A stretch of DNA of 64,000 nt from Theocolax elegans (GCA_026168455.1 CM047430.1:3991448-4055447); one strand, 5' to 3'. Counted from the stretch's first letter, positions 12,186 to 24,576 are shown. Translations and numbers: made by a program. The notes: generated by a model not told the origin, from the sequence alone.

Positions 12186-12739
12186 GTCTTCGGCTTGACT
12201 GTCAAGTAGAGCTGGAGTCGAACTTGTCTCTCTGGACGTCTTCGGGACGGCTCCTGCCCCCCCCCCTGAACTGTTCTAATCGGCAACGATTTTGAACTGT
12301 TCATCACCTGATCAAGAGAGACAGTCATTTTACTCTCATTAAAATGTTTTAAACTCTTTTCTTTGATCGTAGGTTGGGGTGACAATGAGTAACGAATATC
12401 ATCGTTCTCATTGGTGGGGTTACATAGGTTTAGAGTTTTTCTCTCGTTCTCTATTTCCTTGAGTAACCGTTTGTGTTCGTTAACGGCCTGCCTACGGAGT
12501 ACTTCAGACCAGAAAGACTCTTCGTTTTTCTTGATCTCTGGAAGTTCTAAATCTGCTTTGTTCGGTGCTTCGAACGTTGGAGTTAGCTTGGAAGGAGTCT
12601 CAGCCTTAACCATAAACTCAGCAGATTTCGGCAAATTCAGATGTTCAGAGGTATTCTCTCTTACCTTCTGAACGTTTGTTTGCTCACCGTTTAGCAGTTC
12701 AGCGAAGTCAGTGAGGTGTTTGTCCTTCTTAACAAACAA
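12140..12739 (-). CDS. Gypsy gag-pol linker frame
   Basis: An open frame of 199 codons overlaps the start of the protease frame by 46 bases in another phase. It is rich in Glu, Lys and Asn (for example EVLRRQAVNEHKRLLKEIENERKTL) and predicted helical, with no known domain. It lies between the zinc knuckles of gag and the protease. It may be the C-terminal part of gag, or a linker joined to pol by frameshifting. The coding track between 12740 and 12990, with Cys-x2-Cys and His/Cys pairs of zinc knuckles, is broken by stops. Confidence 0.5.
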   Translation of the reverse strand: MFVKKDKHLTDFAELLNGEQTNVQKVRENTSEHLNLPKSAEFMVKAETPSKLTPTFEAPNKADLELPEIKKNEESFWSEVLRRQAVNEHKRLLKEIENERKTLNLCNPTNENDDIRYSLSPQPTIKEKSLKHFNESKMTVSLDQVMNSSKSLPIRTVQGGGQEPSRRRPERQVRLQLYLTVKPKTWLRECNPKTVCSSR

Positions 12740-12987
12740 CCTCGCGGGTTCACCAACCCGTATTTCTTGCCCCCTAGAGCTCTTACGCTATTTTAATTGC
12801 GTGCAGGGCCTAGGGGACGATTCTGGTACCCTACCGCTAGGTTTCCCAGATATTGCCGTACATGGTCACACTTTGGACAATTATCTAGGGTTACCCCAGT
12901 TGTGTGGCACACCTGACACTCAATGGATGCTGCCACGTTCGGGCACTGGTCAGTTGTATGTCCCATACTTGCGCAATGGAGGCAAGT

Positions 12988-13995
12988 CTAATTGGGACAA
13001 TCGGAATATCGATGTCCTACGTTGAGGCGTGTAGACGGGTGTCGTCTGAGCTTGAGCAACGTATTGTAACGGCCTAGCACCGGTATATTGTTGCTGCTTT
13101 GACCCTGTCTGTCTATTTCCCGAAGATTGTCTCGCGTTATTAATATTTTTGCACCCACAAAATTTTTACTTTGTTGCAAGTACTGACGTTGACTAGTGCT
13201 GCGAGTACCATACACATTGGCTACTTCACAATCACTTGAAGATGGGCTAGAAGAATGTTTCTTACTTTTTTTGCTCCTTTTCTTTTTCAACGTCTTCTTC
13301 TTTGGTGGTGGAGATGGCTGAGGAACCGGTTGGCTCTTCTTATTCTCAACTAATGAGGCCACTTTCCCCGAAACTTTGGACGAACTCCGTTTTGGGAAAG
13401 CTTGTGGGATATGAACTTGTTCTCTTGGTGTGGGTTCCGCAAATCTCTTGTCCCATACCAAGTGTTGTTCATATTCTTTGCCGTACTTCATTATGTCTTC
13501 GAATTTATTTATGGATCTCGAGGACATAAATTTACGGCACTCCGGTCTCAATTGAGAATATGCCATCTCTACTTGTTGGCGCAGCGGAGGAGGTCGGCGG
13601 AATTTCCGCACAATAGCCTTAAAACAATTTAGGTATTTTACGACCTTTTCGCCTATGCCTTGCGTGCGGCGTTGTAGATCGTCGAACAAATCTTGATCTC
13701 GCAACTCCTGACCGTATTCATTCAAAAATTCATTTTCGAAGTCATACCAGTTACGTAAAGAAGATTGCACGGCCCTATACCAAAATAGGGCTGTCTTCTT
13801 AAACACGCAAGGCAATGCGCTCAGAATACGCCGGTCAGAGAACTGGTCGTCATTCCTGAAGTCTTGTAAACTATCAAGGAATTCTTCGGCATCGTCGTTG
13901 GTCTCCCCATCGAACGATATACCCCAGTCTCTGAGGGCTCTTGCACAACCAGGCCGATCCTTTCTATCTTTCACTGGAGGCTGGTTGTATCCCAA
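12988..13995 (-). CDS. gag: Gypsy gag, capsid and nucleocapsid part
   Basis: The capsid region (ALRDWGISFDGETNDDAEEFLDSL through FKKTALFWYRAV and the FRRPPPLRQQVEMAYSQL block) has the pattern of Ty3/gypsy capsids. A Lys-Lys-Lys-Arg-rich segment and Ser-rich linker lead to zinc-knuckle remnants (GHRYSDCPN), after which the frame is lost. Only a TTG is available at the left of the open frame, so it is a continuation of gag from the neighbouring frame at 14001-15587 rather than an independent gene. A shift near 14000 separates them. Confidence 0.75.
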   Translation of the reverse strand: MGYNQPPVKDRKDRPGCARALRDWGISFDGETNDDAEEFLDSLQDFRNDDQFSDRRILSALPCVFKKTALFWYRAVQSSLRNWYDFENEFLNEYGQELRDQDLFDDLQRRTQGIGEKVVKYLNCFKAIVRKFRRPPPLRQQVEMAYSQLRPECRKFMSSRSINKFEDIMKYGKEYEQHLVWDKRFAEPTPREQVHIPQAFPKRSSSKVSGKVASLVENKKSQPVPQPSPPPKKKTLKKKRSKKSKKHSSSPSSSDCEVANVYGTRSTSQRQYLQQSKNFVGAKILITRDNLREIDRQGQSSNNIPVLGRYNTLLKLRRHPSTRLNVGHRYSDCPN

Positions 13996-14000
13996 AGGGA

Positions 14001-15587
14001 CTAATGCGATAGTACTCTACTACGTCTATCAGGGAGGTGCTCCTTGCGATATCTTCTCGCATAGTAAGCGGTTGCATCCTCCCTATTCGTAGCGTAATAT
14101 TCGTCCGAATCTAAGTTGCTAACATTAGAATCGGTTTGAGTACCTTGATCGCGTCTAGCGACAGCTCGCTCATGCTCGACGGGATCATTATTAGTTTCGC
14201 GGGATCTGTTGTAACCATTGTCACACAGTGCAGAGGCTTCCCTCCTAGTGTAAGTACTTTGGTTACGATCGGACGTGTGAGACTTACGATTCCCTTCCTT
14301 CGGTAACCGTCTAGAAGTGGACGTTGCACTCCTGTGATAGCGCTCACCTTCCGAGAACGATTCATCATCTGCTTCTTCTGGTGCTGGCGCATATCTGTGT
14401 GAGGAGGTCCTGTTGTTATGCTTGTCATAACTAACCTTCCTCTGACATGTACCGTATTGATCACGACTGTGTGAACGATAATCCGGAGCTTCCCTCCGAT
14501 TATCAGTCGACTGCCTGCGATCGTTGGAAGGGAGTTCATAATCCCTGCTCTTCTGTTGCCGCGACTTATCTGACTGAATCTCCGAAATGCGCTTTTTAAT
14601 AGTCCCAGAACTACTAAATTGGCTGGGAGTAGACCGACCCTGTATATCGGCGTTCAGTCCAAAATTGTTACGACGAATGGTGCCCCTGTCCACTGGATTG
14701 TGGTTACCAACTAACGAGTTACGCTGATCCCGGTGTGACGCATGTGGTGAATTTGTAGCATGCGTCTCACCTAGACCAGTATATGTGGCGGTCGACACCG
14801 TCAATTGTCTCGAAGGTGGTACGTTAGCCGTCGGAATTGCCGCTTCTGTGTCAATGCCTGCTGCATTATCAGAAAGCGGTCTTAATTCACCCGTCGGCGT
14901 GGGCACTCTACCATATGTAGTCACATTTCCCTCTTCTTCCTGAATGGGGGTTATGTGCTCACTTGTTGGTCTATCGTCTTGCAACTGAGACTCTATAGAT
15001 CTGTCGGTACCAGAAGGTATCACACTACCTCTTCTGGAACGCTTTTGGTGCTTCTGCCAGAACTGTAGACAAGCTAAATGCTTGGTCGCTGGTTGGGCAG
15101 AAGTATCCTCGTCGTAATTGGGATACCAAGGCACGTCAATTTGAGGATCATAACACTTAACCCTATGTCTCAGAAGGCGCTCTCTACACTCAAACTCTTC
15201 GCTATTTGCATTAAGGTGCAAACGATCGAGCTGGGCGTAGATCTCCTCCAAAGGAAGTGATCTGATGTCCTTTTTAATGTGCCTCGCGTCTCGCGAGTCA
15301 CTCACTATTTTGCACACACGCGTCTCGTAACTGCCCATCGTAATCTTTTTGATAAGGCAGAGACGGCGTTGTGCACCTGGGGATTTCTTCTCAGTTGGCA
15401 CAACAACTGCGTCCCCGTATGCCCTGTAAAGTTTGAACAACTGAGGAGATAGCTCAGAGTCCAGATTCAAATATAAAGTACAAAAACTACTATATTTGAA
15501 AAGGCATACCTTACATAAAGAGAAAAGAACACCACAAAATTCCGATCCGAGCTTGGCAAACCAATTAAATAATAAAAATCTAAACAA
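14001..15587 (-). CDS. gag: Gypsy gag, N-terminal part
   Basis: The frame is open from 15587, but the credible start is the ATG at 15338 (MGSYETRVCKIVSDS), because the upstream residues are Phe/Leu/Cys-rich, like translated leader. The region DIRSLPLEEIYAQLDRLHLN resembles a short SAP-like helical segment, as found at the N-terminus of some insect gypsy Gag proteins. The rest is a long, polar, Arg/Ser/Asp-rich disordered region. It ends with a stop just before the capsid frame, so gag is broken by a frameshift near 14000. Confidence 0.6.
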   Translation of the reverse strand: MFRFLLFNWFAKLGSEFCGVLFSLCKVCLFKYSSFCTLYLNLDSELSPQLFKLYRAYGDAVVVPTEKKSPGAQRRLCLIKKITMGSYETRVCKIVSDSRDARHIKKDIRSLPLEEIYAQLDRLHLNANSEEFECRERLLRHRVKCYDPQIDVPWYPNYDEDTSAQPATKHLACLQFWQKHQKRSRRGSVIPSGTDRSIESQLQDDRPTSEHITPIQEEEGNVTTYGRVPTPTGELRPLSDNAAGIDTEAAIPTANVPPSRQLTVSTATYTGLGETHATNSPHASHRDQRNSLVGNHNPVDRGTIRRNNFGLNADIQGRSTPSQFSSSGTIKKRISEIQSDKSRQQKSRDYELPSNDRRQSTDNRREAPDYRSHSRDQYGTCQRKVSYDKHNNRTSSHRYAPAPEEADDESFSEGERYHRSATSTSRRLPKEGNRKSHTSDRNQSTYTRREASALCDNGYNRSRETNNDPVEHERAVARRDQGTQTDSNVSNLDSDEYYATNREDATAYYARRYRKEHLPDRRSRVLSH

Positions 15588-16500
15588 ATAACAAGGAAAA
15601 TTAATGTATATTAATTTAATCTTTAAAAAAAAAAATTTTTGTTTGCCACCAGATTCGAAAGCTTAATCGAATCTGAATTCGGATCAAAAGAAAAAAATTT
15701 GTGTTGTCGATCTTCTCTTTAAACCTAAGTAAAATTGCAAACGATACTTAGACCAATCCAAGACCGAATTAATTTGACAAACAAATTAATTTAGTAACAA
15801 TTTAAAAATAAATTGCTATCGATTGCAACTTATGAACAAAAATACAAAAAAAAAATTTTAATTCGCTGACACGAGAAAGTAAATATTGAAGGAAAGAAAA
15901 AAAATTCTGGAAGCCACAAATATAATTATTTTGACAAACAAAATAATTATCATTTTACACAAAATGTAAATATCATACAAAAAAAAATTTGTAAAGAGTA
16001 GCTTCGAAGGAAGAATTTTCAAAAGCAAGATCACACAAAAAAAAATTAAATGTGATTGAAACAGCAAAAAAAAATTTTAAATTTGATTTAAAACACACAA
16101 CTAAAAAAAAATTTAACTTTATTGTTAACCTCCAACAAAAAATTTTCATTTATTTTTAAAAGAAATTAATTATTTTATTTATTATTAATTTTATATATAT
16201 TATATTATACAAAGCTCAATAATATGAATATGCAATTAATTTGACAAACAAATTAATTTTAATTTATTTCTTAATTTGGAGGAAAAGCAAAAAAAAATTA
16301 AGAGAATAAGTGAAAGAAATTTTTGCATCAGCAGAATTAATGATTAAGTGACAAACACTTAATCAAAATATTATTAATATTAACAATAAATATAAATGCA
16401 ACACCGATATCACGATGTGTCTCAGCACTAATGCGAGCCAAAATCGCGACGGTAATACAATAAGATTAATCAACTTTGACTTATCTGACTAACAGACAAT
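15588..16500. other. Gypsy leader, AT-rich, A/T-tract-rich
   Basis: Non-coding DNA with many A8-A9 runs and repeated direct motifs like GACAAACAAATTAATTT (near 15774, 15932 and 16240). No gene seen. It belongs to the unusually long 5' leader of the gypsy element. Confidence 0.5.
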
Positions 16501-16990
16501 GTTAAAATTGAATATCCACATCCACATTATATTAAAATTTTATACTGTCAAAATGACGATTTAAGTATAAATTATGTTATATTTTTTTAAATTGTTTGTA
16601 AAATTTATTTTTTTTTAATTCAATATGATCGCGGCACCCAAAGGAATAATTAGACATAGTGTTTGACTTTTTTTATAGGTATTTAATTAATTTTTTATTG
16701 GTTTTAAAGTTTAAGTCTGAGCGTACGTCCGTACATCCGCACAGGCGGCTTTTTATTTTTTAACTCGTCTTATATCTCACATGGATTTTCGAAAAAATGA
16801 ATTTTTTTTAATGAAAGTGATCGCGGAACCACACGGATTAATTAGAAATAGTGTTTAACTTTTTTATGGGTGTTTAATTACTTTTTTATTAACTTTTTTT
16901 ACTTTTTTATAGTCGATTAGTTGTAACTGAAGATAACATTAAGAACTGGACATCATCAACAAATATATGGGAATATTTAATATATAAGGG
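16500..16990. repeat. Array-flanking repeat, copy 1
   Basis: Contains CCACATTATATTAAAATTTTATACTGTC, GAGCGTACGTCCGTAC and GGATTTTCGAAAAAATGAATTT blocks. The first two recur at 20980-21240 and the last at about 19110 and 21255. These blocks bracket the two palindromic arrays, so the region grew by segmental duplication. Confidence 0.7.
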
Positions 16991-18585
16991 AATATTTTTT
17001 TTTTAATTTCGAAATATGCCTTCCAGTAGATGATGCCCCGTCGACCTGGAGGTAACAGCAGGGACCTAGACATCTTCTACTGGAAGAAAATTTTTTTTTT
17101 TTTTACGTAATAGGTCTTACAGTAGATATTTCCCCGATGACCTGGAGGTAACATTATCGACCTGGACATCTTCTACAAGTAGAAAAATTTTTTTTTTTTG
17201 ATTTCGTAATATGCCGTCCAGTAGATGTTGCCCCGATACCCAGCGGTAAAATTAGTGACCTGCACATCATCGTCTACAGCAAGAAAATTTTTTTTTTGGT
17301 TTCGTAATAGGCCTTCCAGTACATGATGCCCAGTTGACCTGGAGGTAACATTATCGACCTGGACATCTTCTACAGGTAGAAAATTTTTTTTTTTTATTTT
17401 GTAATATGCCGTCCAGTAGATGTTGCCCCGATGATCGGGAGGTAACAGTAGGGAACTAGACATCTTCTACAGGAAGAAAAATTTTTTTTTGATTTCGTAA
17501 TATGCCTTCCTGTAGATGTTGCCCCGATGATCGGGAGGTAACATTTGTGACCTGCACATCATCTACAGGAAAAATTTTTTTTTTTTATTTCGTAATATGC
17601 TTTCCAGTAGATGATGCCGCGTCGACTTGGAGGTAACAGTAGGGACCTAGACATCTTCTACAGGAAGAAAAAATTTTTTTTTGGTTTCATAATAGGCCTT
17701 CCAGTAGATGATGCCCCGTCGACCTGGAGGTAACAGTAGGGACCTAGACATCTTCAACAGGAAGAAAAATTTTTTTTTTTTTTACGTAATAGGTCTTTCA
17801 GTAGATATTTCCCCGATGACCTGGAGGTAACAGTAGGGACCTAGACATCTTCTACAGGAAGAAAAAATTTTTTTTTGGTTTCATAATAGGCCTTCCAGTA
17901 GATGATGCCCCGTCGACCTGGAGGTAACAGTAGGGACCTAGACATCTTCAACAGGAAGAAAATTTTTTTTTTTTTTTACGTAATAGGTCTTTCAGTAAAT
18001 GTTGCCCCGTTAAACTGGAGGTAACATTAGCGACCTGGAAATCATCTACAGCAAGAAAATTTTTTTATGGTTTCGTAATAGGCCTTCCAGTAGATGATGC
18101 CCCGTTGATCTGGAGGTAACAGCAGGGACCTAGACATCTTCTACTGGAAGAAAATTTTTTTTTTTTTTTACGTAATAGGTCTTACAGTAGATATTTCCCC
18201 GATGACCTGGAGGTAACATTATCGACCTGGACATCATCTACAGGAAGAAAAATTTTTTTTTTGGTTTCATAATAGGCCTTCCAGTAGATGATGCACCGTC
18301 GACCTGGAGGTAACAGTAGGACCCTAGACATCTTCAACAGGAAGAAAATTTTTTTTTTTTTTTTACGTAATAGGTCTTTCAGTAGATATTTCCCCGATGA
18401 CCTGGAGGTAACATTATCAACCTGGACATCTTCTACAGGAAGAAAAAATTTTTTTTTTATTTCGTAATATGCCTTCCAGTAGATATTTCCCCGATGACCT
18501 GGAGGTAACATTACCGACCTGGACGTCTTTTACAGGAAGAAATAATTTTTTTTTTTAATTTCGTAATGTGCGTTCCAGTAGATAA
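16990..18585. repeat. Palindromic minisatellite array 1, ~97-bp unit
   Basis: About sixteen tandem copies of a unit of about 97 bases. Each unit reads as an imperfect hairpin: CCAGTAGATGATG opens one arm, CGACCTGGAGGTAAC and a TTACCGACCTGG block lie at the dyad, and CATCATCTACAGG closes the other arm. A T tract of 8-14 bases and a TTCGTAATATG-like spacer follow. Units differ by substitutions and T-tract length. Fortuitous minus-strand open frames here repeat the unit (AYYEIKKK-type peptides) and are not genes, since the unit length is not a multiple of three. Confidence 0.85.
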
Positions 18586-19310
18586 TAATAGAAATAATAA
18601 TAAATAGTAATAAAATAATATAAATAACATAAATACCATAAATACTTTAAATACCATAATACATAATAACATAAACTACCTAATATATAAATAAATTATA
18701 AATATATATGTATGATCATTATTTAATTATTTGGTTGAGTTTTTATATAAATTAGTTATATGTATATAAACAATAATTATTAAAATATTTATACTATATT
18801 TTTTTATTTTATAAAATAAAGTTTTACAATATTTAATATGTAATGTTATAATCAATCTTACGTAAGTAGCAAATTTTAATATCAAAATAACAAAAGTTCT
18901 TACATCATATATAGTGAAATGTATATACTACATATATTAAAATTTGTATATTAAGTATTGTAGAAATATTTTATATACGCGTATATGTTCATTTCTTTTT
19001 CAGTATTTAATTGTTTTGAGACGACTTTTTAATTTGAGGCTATTCTAATTACTCCATTCGTCCAATAGGTGGCGTGTATAAAATTTTCTATTTTTCCAGT
19101 TCTTATATCTCTCTTGGATTTTCGAAAAAATGAATTTTATTTAATGAAAGTGATCGCGGAACCACACGGATTAATTAGTAATAGTGTTTAGCTTTTTTAT
19201 AGGCGTTTAATTACTTTTTTAAATGGTTTAACCTCGATCATTTAAAACGATTATTTATTTGTTTATCTCGATCAGTTATAACTGACGATAACATTATGAC
19301 TGGACATCAA
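18586..19310. repeat. Spacer between arrays, copies of flanking repeats
   Basis: 18586-19100 recurs almost unchanged at 21420-21955 (for example TGTATGATCATTATTTAATT, TTACGTAAGTAGCAAATT and GAGACGACTTTTTAATTT). 19105-19310 is a copy of 16780-16990. No coding potential. Confidence 0.75.
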
Positions 19311-20820
19311 CAACAGGAAGGGAATATTTTTTTTTTTTAATTTCGTAATATGGGTTCCAGTAGATGATGCCCCGTCGACCTGGAGGTAACAGTAGGGACC
19401 TGGACATCTTCTACAGGAAGAAAATTTTTTTTTTTTTTGATATCGTAATAAGTCTTTCAGTCGGAGTTGCCCCGATGACATGGAGGTAACATTACCGACC
19501 TAGACATCATCTACAGGAAGAAAATTTTATTTTTTTTTGGTATCGTAATAGGCTTTCCAGTAGATGATGCCCCGTCGACCTGGAGATAACAGTAGGGACC
19601 TGGACGTCTTCTACAGGAAGAAATTTTTTTTTTTTGATTTCGTAATAGGTCTTTCAGTAGATATTGCCCCGATGACCTGGAGGTAACATTACCGACCTTG
19701 ACATCTTCTACAAGTAGAAAAATTTTTTTTTTTTGATTTCGTAATATGCCGTCCAGTAGATGTTGCCCCGATACCCAGCGGTAAAATTAGTGACCTGCAC
19801 ATCATCGTCTACAGCAAGAAAATTTTTTTTTTGGTTTCGTAATAGGCCTTCCAGTACATGATGCCCAGTTGACCTGGAGGTAACATTATCGACCTGGACA
19901 TCTTCTACAGGTAGAAAATTTTTTTTTTTTATTTTGTAATATGCCGTCCAGTAGATGTTGCCCCGATGACCTGGAGGTAAAATTAGTGACCTGCACATCA
20001 TCTGCAGGAAGGAAATTTTTTTTTATTTCTTAATAGGTCTTTCAGTAGATATTGCGCCGATGACCTAGAGGTAACATTAACGACCTGGACATCTTTTACA
20101 GGAACAAAATTTTTTTTTTATTTCGTAATATGCCTGCCAGTAGATAATGCGCTGTCGACCTGGAGGTAACAGTAGGGAACTAGACATCTTCTACAGGAAG
20201 AAAATTTTTTTTTTGGTTTCGTAATATGCCTTCCTGTAGATGTTGCCCCGATGATCGGGAGGTAACAGTAGGGAACTAGACATCTTCTACAGGAAGAAAA
20301 ATTTTTTTTTGATTTCGTAATATGCCTTCCTGTAGATGTTGCCCCGATGATCGGGAGGTAACATTTGTGACCTGCACATCATCTACAGGAAAAATTTTTT
20401 TTTTGGTTTCGTAATAGGCTTTCCAGTAGATGATGCCCCGTCGACCTGGAGGTAACAGTAGGGAACTAGACATCTTCTACAGGAAGAAAAATTTTTTTTT
20501 GATTTCGTAATAGGTCTTTCAGTAAATGTTGTCCCGTTAAACTGGAGGTAACAGTAGGGACCTAGACATCTTCAACAGGAAGAAAAATTTTTTTTTTTAT
20601 TTTTATAATGAACCTTCCAGTAGATGATGCCCCGATGACCTGGAGCTAACATTAGGGACCTGGACATCTACTACACAAAGAAAATTTTTCTTTTTGATAT
20701 CGTAATAGGTCTTTCAGTAATTATTGTCCCGTTAACCTGGAGGTAACATTAGGGACCTGGAAGTCATCTCCAGCAAGAAATGATTTTTTTTAATTTCGTA
20801 ATGGACCTTCCAAGATATAT
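19310..20820. repeat. Palindromic minisatellite array 2, ~97-bp unit
   Basis: A second array of about fifteen copies of the same hairpin unit as 16990-18585. Some runs of units are identical between the arrays: the stretch around 17187-17420 recurs around 19725-19960. This means block duplication or conversion rather than independent amplification. Confidence 0.85.
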
Positions 20821-20979
20821 AGTAATTATTATAAATTTATGATAATAAACTAAGTTTTGTTAATAAACTAAGAGATATTAAAAACATTACTAGAATGTAG
20901 GATGTAAGTAGTAGATCAATTCTCAGAAATTCAGGAAAATTCAGTTCATTAAGTAGATATTAAATGATATTATCCACAT

Positions 20980-21955
20980 TTACATCCATCCACATCCATC
21001 CACATTATATTAAAATTTTATACTGTCTACATGACGATTTAGGTATAAATTATGTTATATATTTTTAAATAGTTTATAAAAATTAATTTTTTTTAATTCA
21101 ATATGATCGCGGCACCCAAAGCAATAATTAGACATAGTGTTTGAATTTTTTATAGGTATTTAATTAATTTTTTAATGGTTTAAAAGTTTAAGTCTGAGCG
21201 TACGTTCGTACGTCCGTACAGGCAGACTTTTTATTTTTTAACTCTTCTTATCTCTCTTGAATTTTCGAAAAAATGAATTTTTTTTTATGAAAGTGATCGC
21301 GAAACCACACGGATTAATTAAAATAATGCTTAACCTTTTTATAAAAAAACCTCGATTATTTAACTCGATTATTTATTTGTTTTTTTTTATTATATATATT
21401 TTTTTTAATTTCGTAATCTGCGTTTCAGTAGATAATAATAAAAATAATAATAAATAGTAATAAAATAATATAAATAATATAAATACCATAAATACTATAA
21501 ATACCATAATACATAATAACATAAACTACCTAATATATAAATAAAATATAATTATATATGTATGATCAATATTTAATTATTTGGTTGAGTTTTTATATAA
21601 ATTAGTTATATATATAGACAAAAATTATTAAAATATTTATACTATATTTATTTATTTTATAAAATAAAGTTTTACAATATTTAATATGTAATGTTATAAT
21701 CAATCTTACGTAAGTAGCAAATTATAATACCAAAATAACAAAAGTTCTTACATCATATATAGTGAAATGTATATACTACATATATTAAAATTTGTATAAT
21801 AAGTATTGTAGAAATATTTTATATACGCGTATACGTTCATTTCTTTTTCAGTATTCAATTGTTTTGAGACGACTTTTTAATTTAAGGCTATTCTAATTAC
21901 TCCATTCGTCCAATAGGTGGTGTGTATAAAATTTTCTATTTTTCCAGTTCTTCTC
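20980..21955. repeat. Array-flanking repeats, further copies
   Basis: 20980-21240 matches 16500-16770, 21250-21400 matches the GATTTTCGAAAAAATG block seen twice before, and 21420-21955 matches 18586-19100. The 66-codon frame at 21257-21457 is derived from this repeat and is not a gene. Confidence 0.75.
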
Positions 21956-22436
21956 GCAAATGCTCAAAAATGTGTCAACTATTATAAGAATATACAATAT
22001 ATATAAGAAACAACAAGATATTTAATTATTAAGCGAAAATGTATCTTCCGTTCAGCGTATTGCAATGATAGCGATTGAAATAATATTTAAGTTTGTGACT
22101 AATAAGTGTCATGAATAGATATATGCGAGTGAATAAAAATTGCGATCAACTGCTTAAGAATAGTATATAATTAAATCTCCAAATATTAAATGTTTCTGTA
22201 GTACTTAATTGACAAAATGAATTCCCCCAATATATACATTCTATTTCGAATTAATTAAAAACAAAATATAATTCATTTTTACTCCCTTAAATTTGCATTT
22301 AAAAAATACCAGATTGAATAATAAAATTTGCTGACATATATAATAAAACTTACTATATTGAATATCAAAAATTACGATATTGGATATTAAAAGAAATTAT
22401 ATCTAAATTTTACTATATAATATACCAAAAATTATT
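21956..22436. other. AT-rich, nothing seen
   Basis: No coding frame, RNA gene or repeat was recognised. It forms the left flank of the solo LTR. Confidence 0.5.
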
Positions 22437-23530
22437 ATATTGCTGAGATGTCACACTTTTCCTTGTAACGGGGTGGGTACTGGGGATATGTAAGGCCCAC
22501 GGTTAGGCCCAATCTGTCCCAATTTACCAACCTTAAGTGTGCAGTCCCACGATGCGGCCGGGAATTCCTTTGATTCCCGTGCAATGCGGTTAACAACGTC
22601 AAACACCTCGTTTGACTTATATACCGTGTGTTGGGCCCTATGCCCAAAATTGCCAACTAGGATAAACACCGGAGAGGGCGGTATTCGTAGGACAGGATGA
22701 TAACCGGTAAAACACTATCAACAATCGATATTACTGTTAATCGGCGAGAAAAATTGTCTCGCCGAGTCAATTTATTAAATTAACAATTAAATATTAATAA
22801 ATTAAGAACAAATAAACTTTAACAATTTACGGGGAGTCGTACCGATGACTACCCCCGAGGTCAGCGCGAAAAGAATCAGTTCTATTTAACTGTCGCTTAC
22901 GAGCAACCGATCCGGATATGATCGGCTGCTTAACCTGATGGCATACGTCACACCTCCTCTCGTGAAGTGGTTCCCGCGAACCACCGACCTGTCTATCCGT
23001 GCGGGTATTGTCACGAGAGGGGGGAAAGGAGGAACGCTTCCTCTCTTGGACCGTACCAAGTAAATCGGGACGCAAATATTAGATAGACACGCGGGTCTAA
23101 GCGTGGTGCACCACTTACCGCGTATCTGAATATCTCGCTTCGGCGGGAAAAGACTGGGTAAAGGAGAGATAGCTCGTCCTCGTGCTTATCTCTCTCTCAC
23201 TCCAACGGTCGGGAAAGCGGCCGACTCTTGGCTTCCTTCCTTCTGCCTTTCTCGGAGCCGTGCTGCTCCGCACGCCGACGTGGAGGTTGATGGGGAGAAA
23301 AACCTCACACCCACACACGAAATGCACCAGTCTATAATCACTTTTTACCGTCTTAAAGTATATTCGACAGTTGTCAACACCTTGTTGTTGCCGATTGCGC
23401 GCAAACTCTTTTTCGTTACTCTCTTGCGCACGATTCTCGCGCGCGTTCCTTGCGCGCGCATCAATCTCGATACTCTTTTCGGTTACTCACCTGATCGGTA
23501 ACTCGCTTACCGTTATATCCTACACAATAT
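22437..23530 (-). mobile_element. Solo LTR with ATAT target duplication
   Basis: 22441-23526 begins TGCTGAGATG and ends CCTACACA, that is TG...CA, and is flanked on both sides by ATAT (22437-22440 and 23527-23530). It is GC-rich against AT-rich surroundings and holds no long frame, as expected of a solo LTR left by recombination. Its sequence does not match the gypsy LTR at 24974-26014, so it derives from another LTR family. Strand is not certain; reading from the TGTGTAGGATAT end is slightly favoured. Confidence 0.65.
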
Positions 23531-24415
23531 AGTAATTTTTAATATAGATTATTTTAATATTTATTATAATATTTTTCTCAGTGTATAAAAAGTGCTATTA
23601 CCAAATTACCAATAACACACAAATTAATAAGTACTGCTAAATAAATAAAACAATTATTTGCAAAGGATGTATACATATCACATGACAATAAAAAATCAAT
23701 AATAATTCCTTTATGAAAAGTGCTATTGCAATAATAATTAAACTCTATTTCATACAAAATTAATTATTTTTATAGATAATTTCAATTTTTTTAATATTAT
23801 CATTTTAATTCATCGTATAATAATAATAAATTCATTAATTATTGTACATATAATAATAAATCTATATGGATACAATTTAATAAATAATAATTGAATGTAG
23901 TTAAATAATAAAATATTTTTTAGTTTAATTTAATATTATCTATTATCTATTATATAATGATTTTTCAGCGAGCGAGCGTGAGCGAGTGAGAATTTTAGCT
24001 AGTAATAATATTAATAATTATTAGCACACAACAAAAAAAATTATTATATAATTTCAAAATTATCAGCTGACTAACAGCGTGATAATATCTTTGAAAAATT
24101 ACTTCAAAAGTATATGGATATATATTACAATAAAAGCAAATTATTAATAATAATAATAATAATGATAATAATCAAATTAATAATTATAAGTAATAAAAAA
24201 TATTATTGGTCGTCTCGAACTGATACAAAATCAGTGAGTCGAACTCAAAAATATTTCACACACTCACACAAATTGTTAAACTCGCTTTTAAAGCGAGTAA
24301 ACAAAATTCATGCATTTAAATTAAAAATGAAATTACGGTCGCGCAGAGGGGGAAATTTTCCTGCTTGCGTAGCAACGAAGGATATGCGCGTGGTATATGC
24401 CGTATAGTGTATATG
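23531..24415. other. AT-rich leader with TAA runs
   Basis: Non-coding DNA with TAATAA-rich runs (for example 24140-24170). The 97-codon frame at 24114-24407 is low-complexity and not called. Confidence 0.5.
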
Positions 24416-24416
24416 T

Positions 24417-24576
24417 TCTCTCTCTCTCTCTCAATCTCGGTACACTTACGCCGCGCGAGTCTAACGCCGGCTAGTTGGAATTTTCTCTCTCTCTCCCACT
24501 AGCGGACTCGTGCTCACTCAGCACTATCAAACTCCGCGACGCAATGTTTCTCTCTCTCACGCACTGGTTCACTCTT

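Noticed and set aside
17173..20473. Minus-strand open frames of 65-109 codons with repeated AYYEIKKK-type peptides
   Set aside because: They are translations of the ~97-base palindromic repeat. The unit is not a multiple of three and T-tract length varies, so no frame is conserved.
16990..20820. Regular array as a CRISPR
   Set aside because: Eukaryotic context; units are contiguous degenerate palindromes with T tracts, with no unique spacers of constant size and no cas genes.
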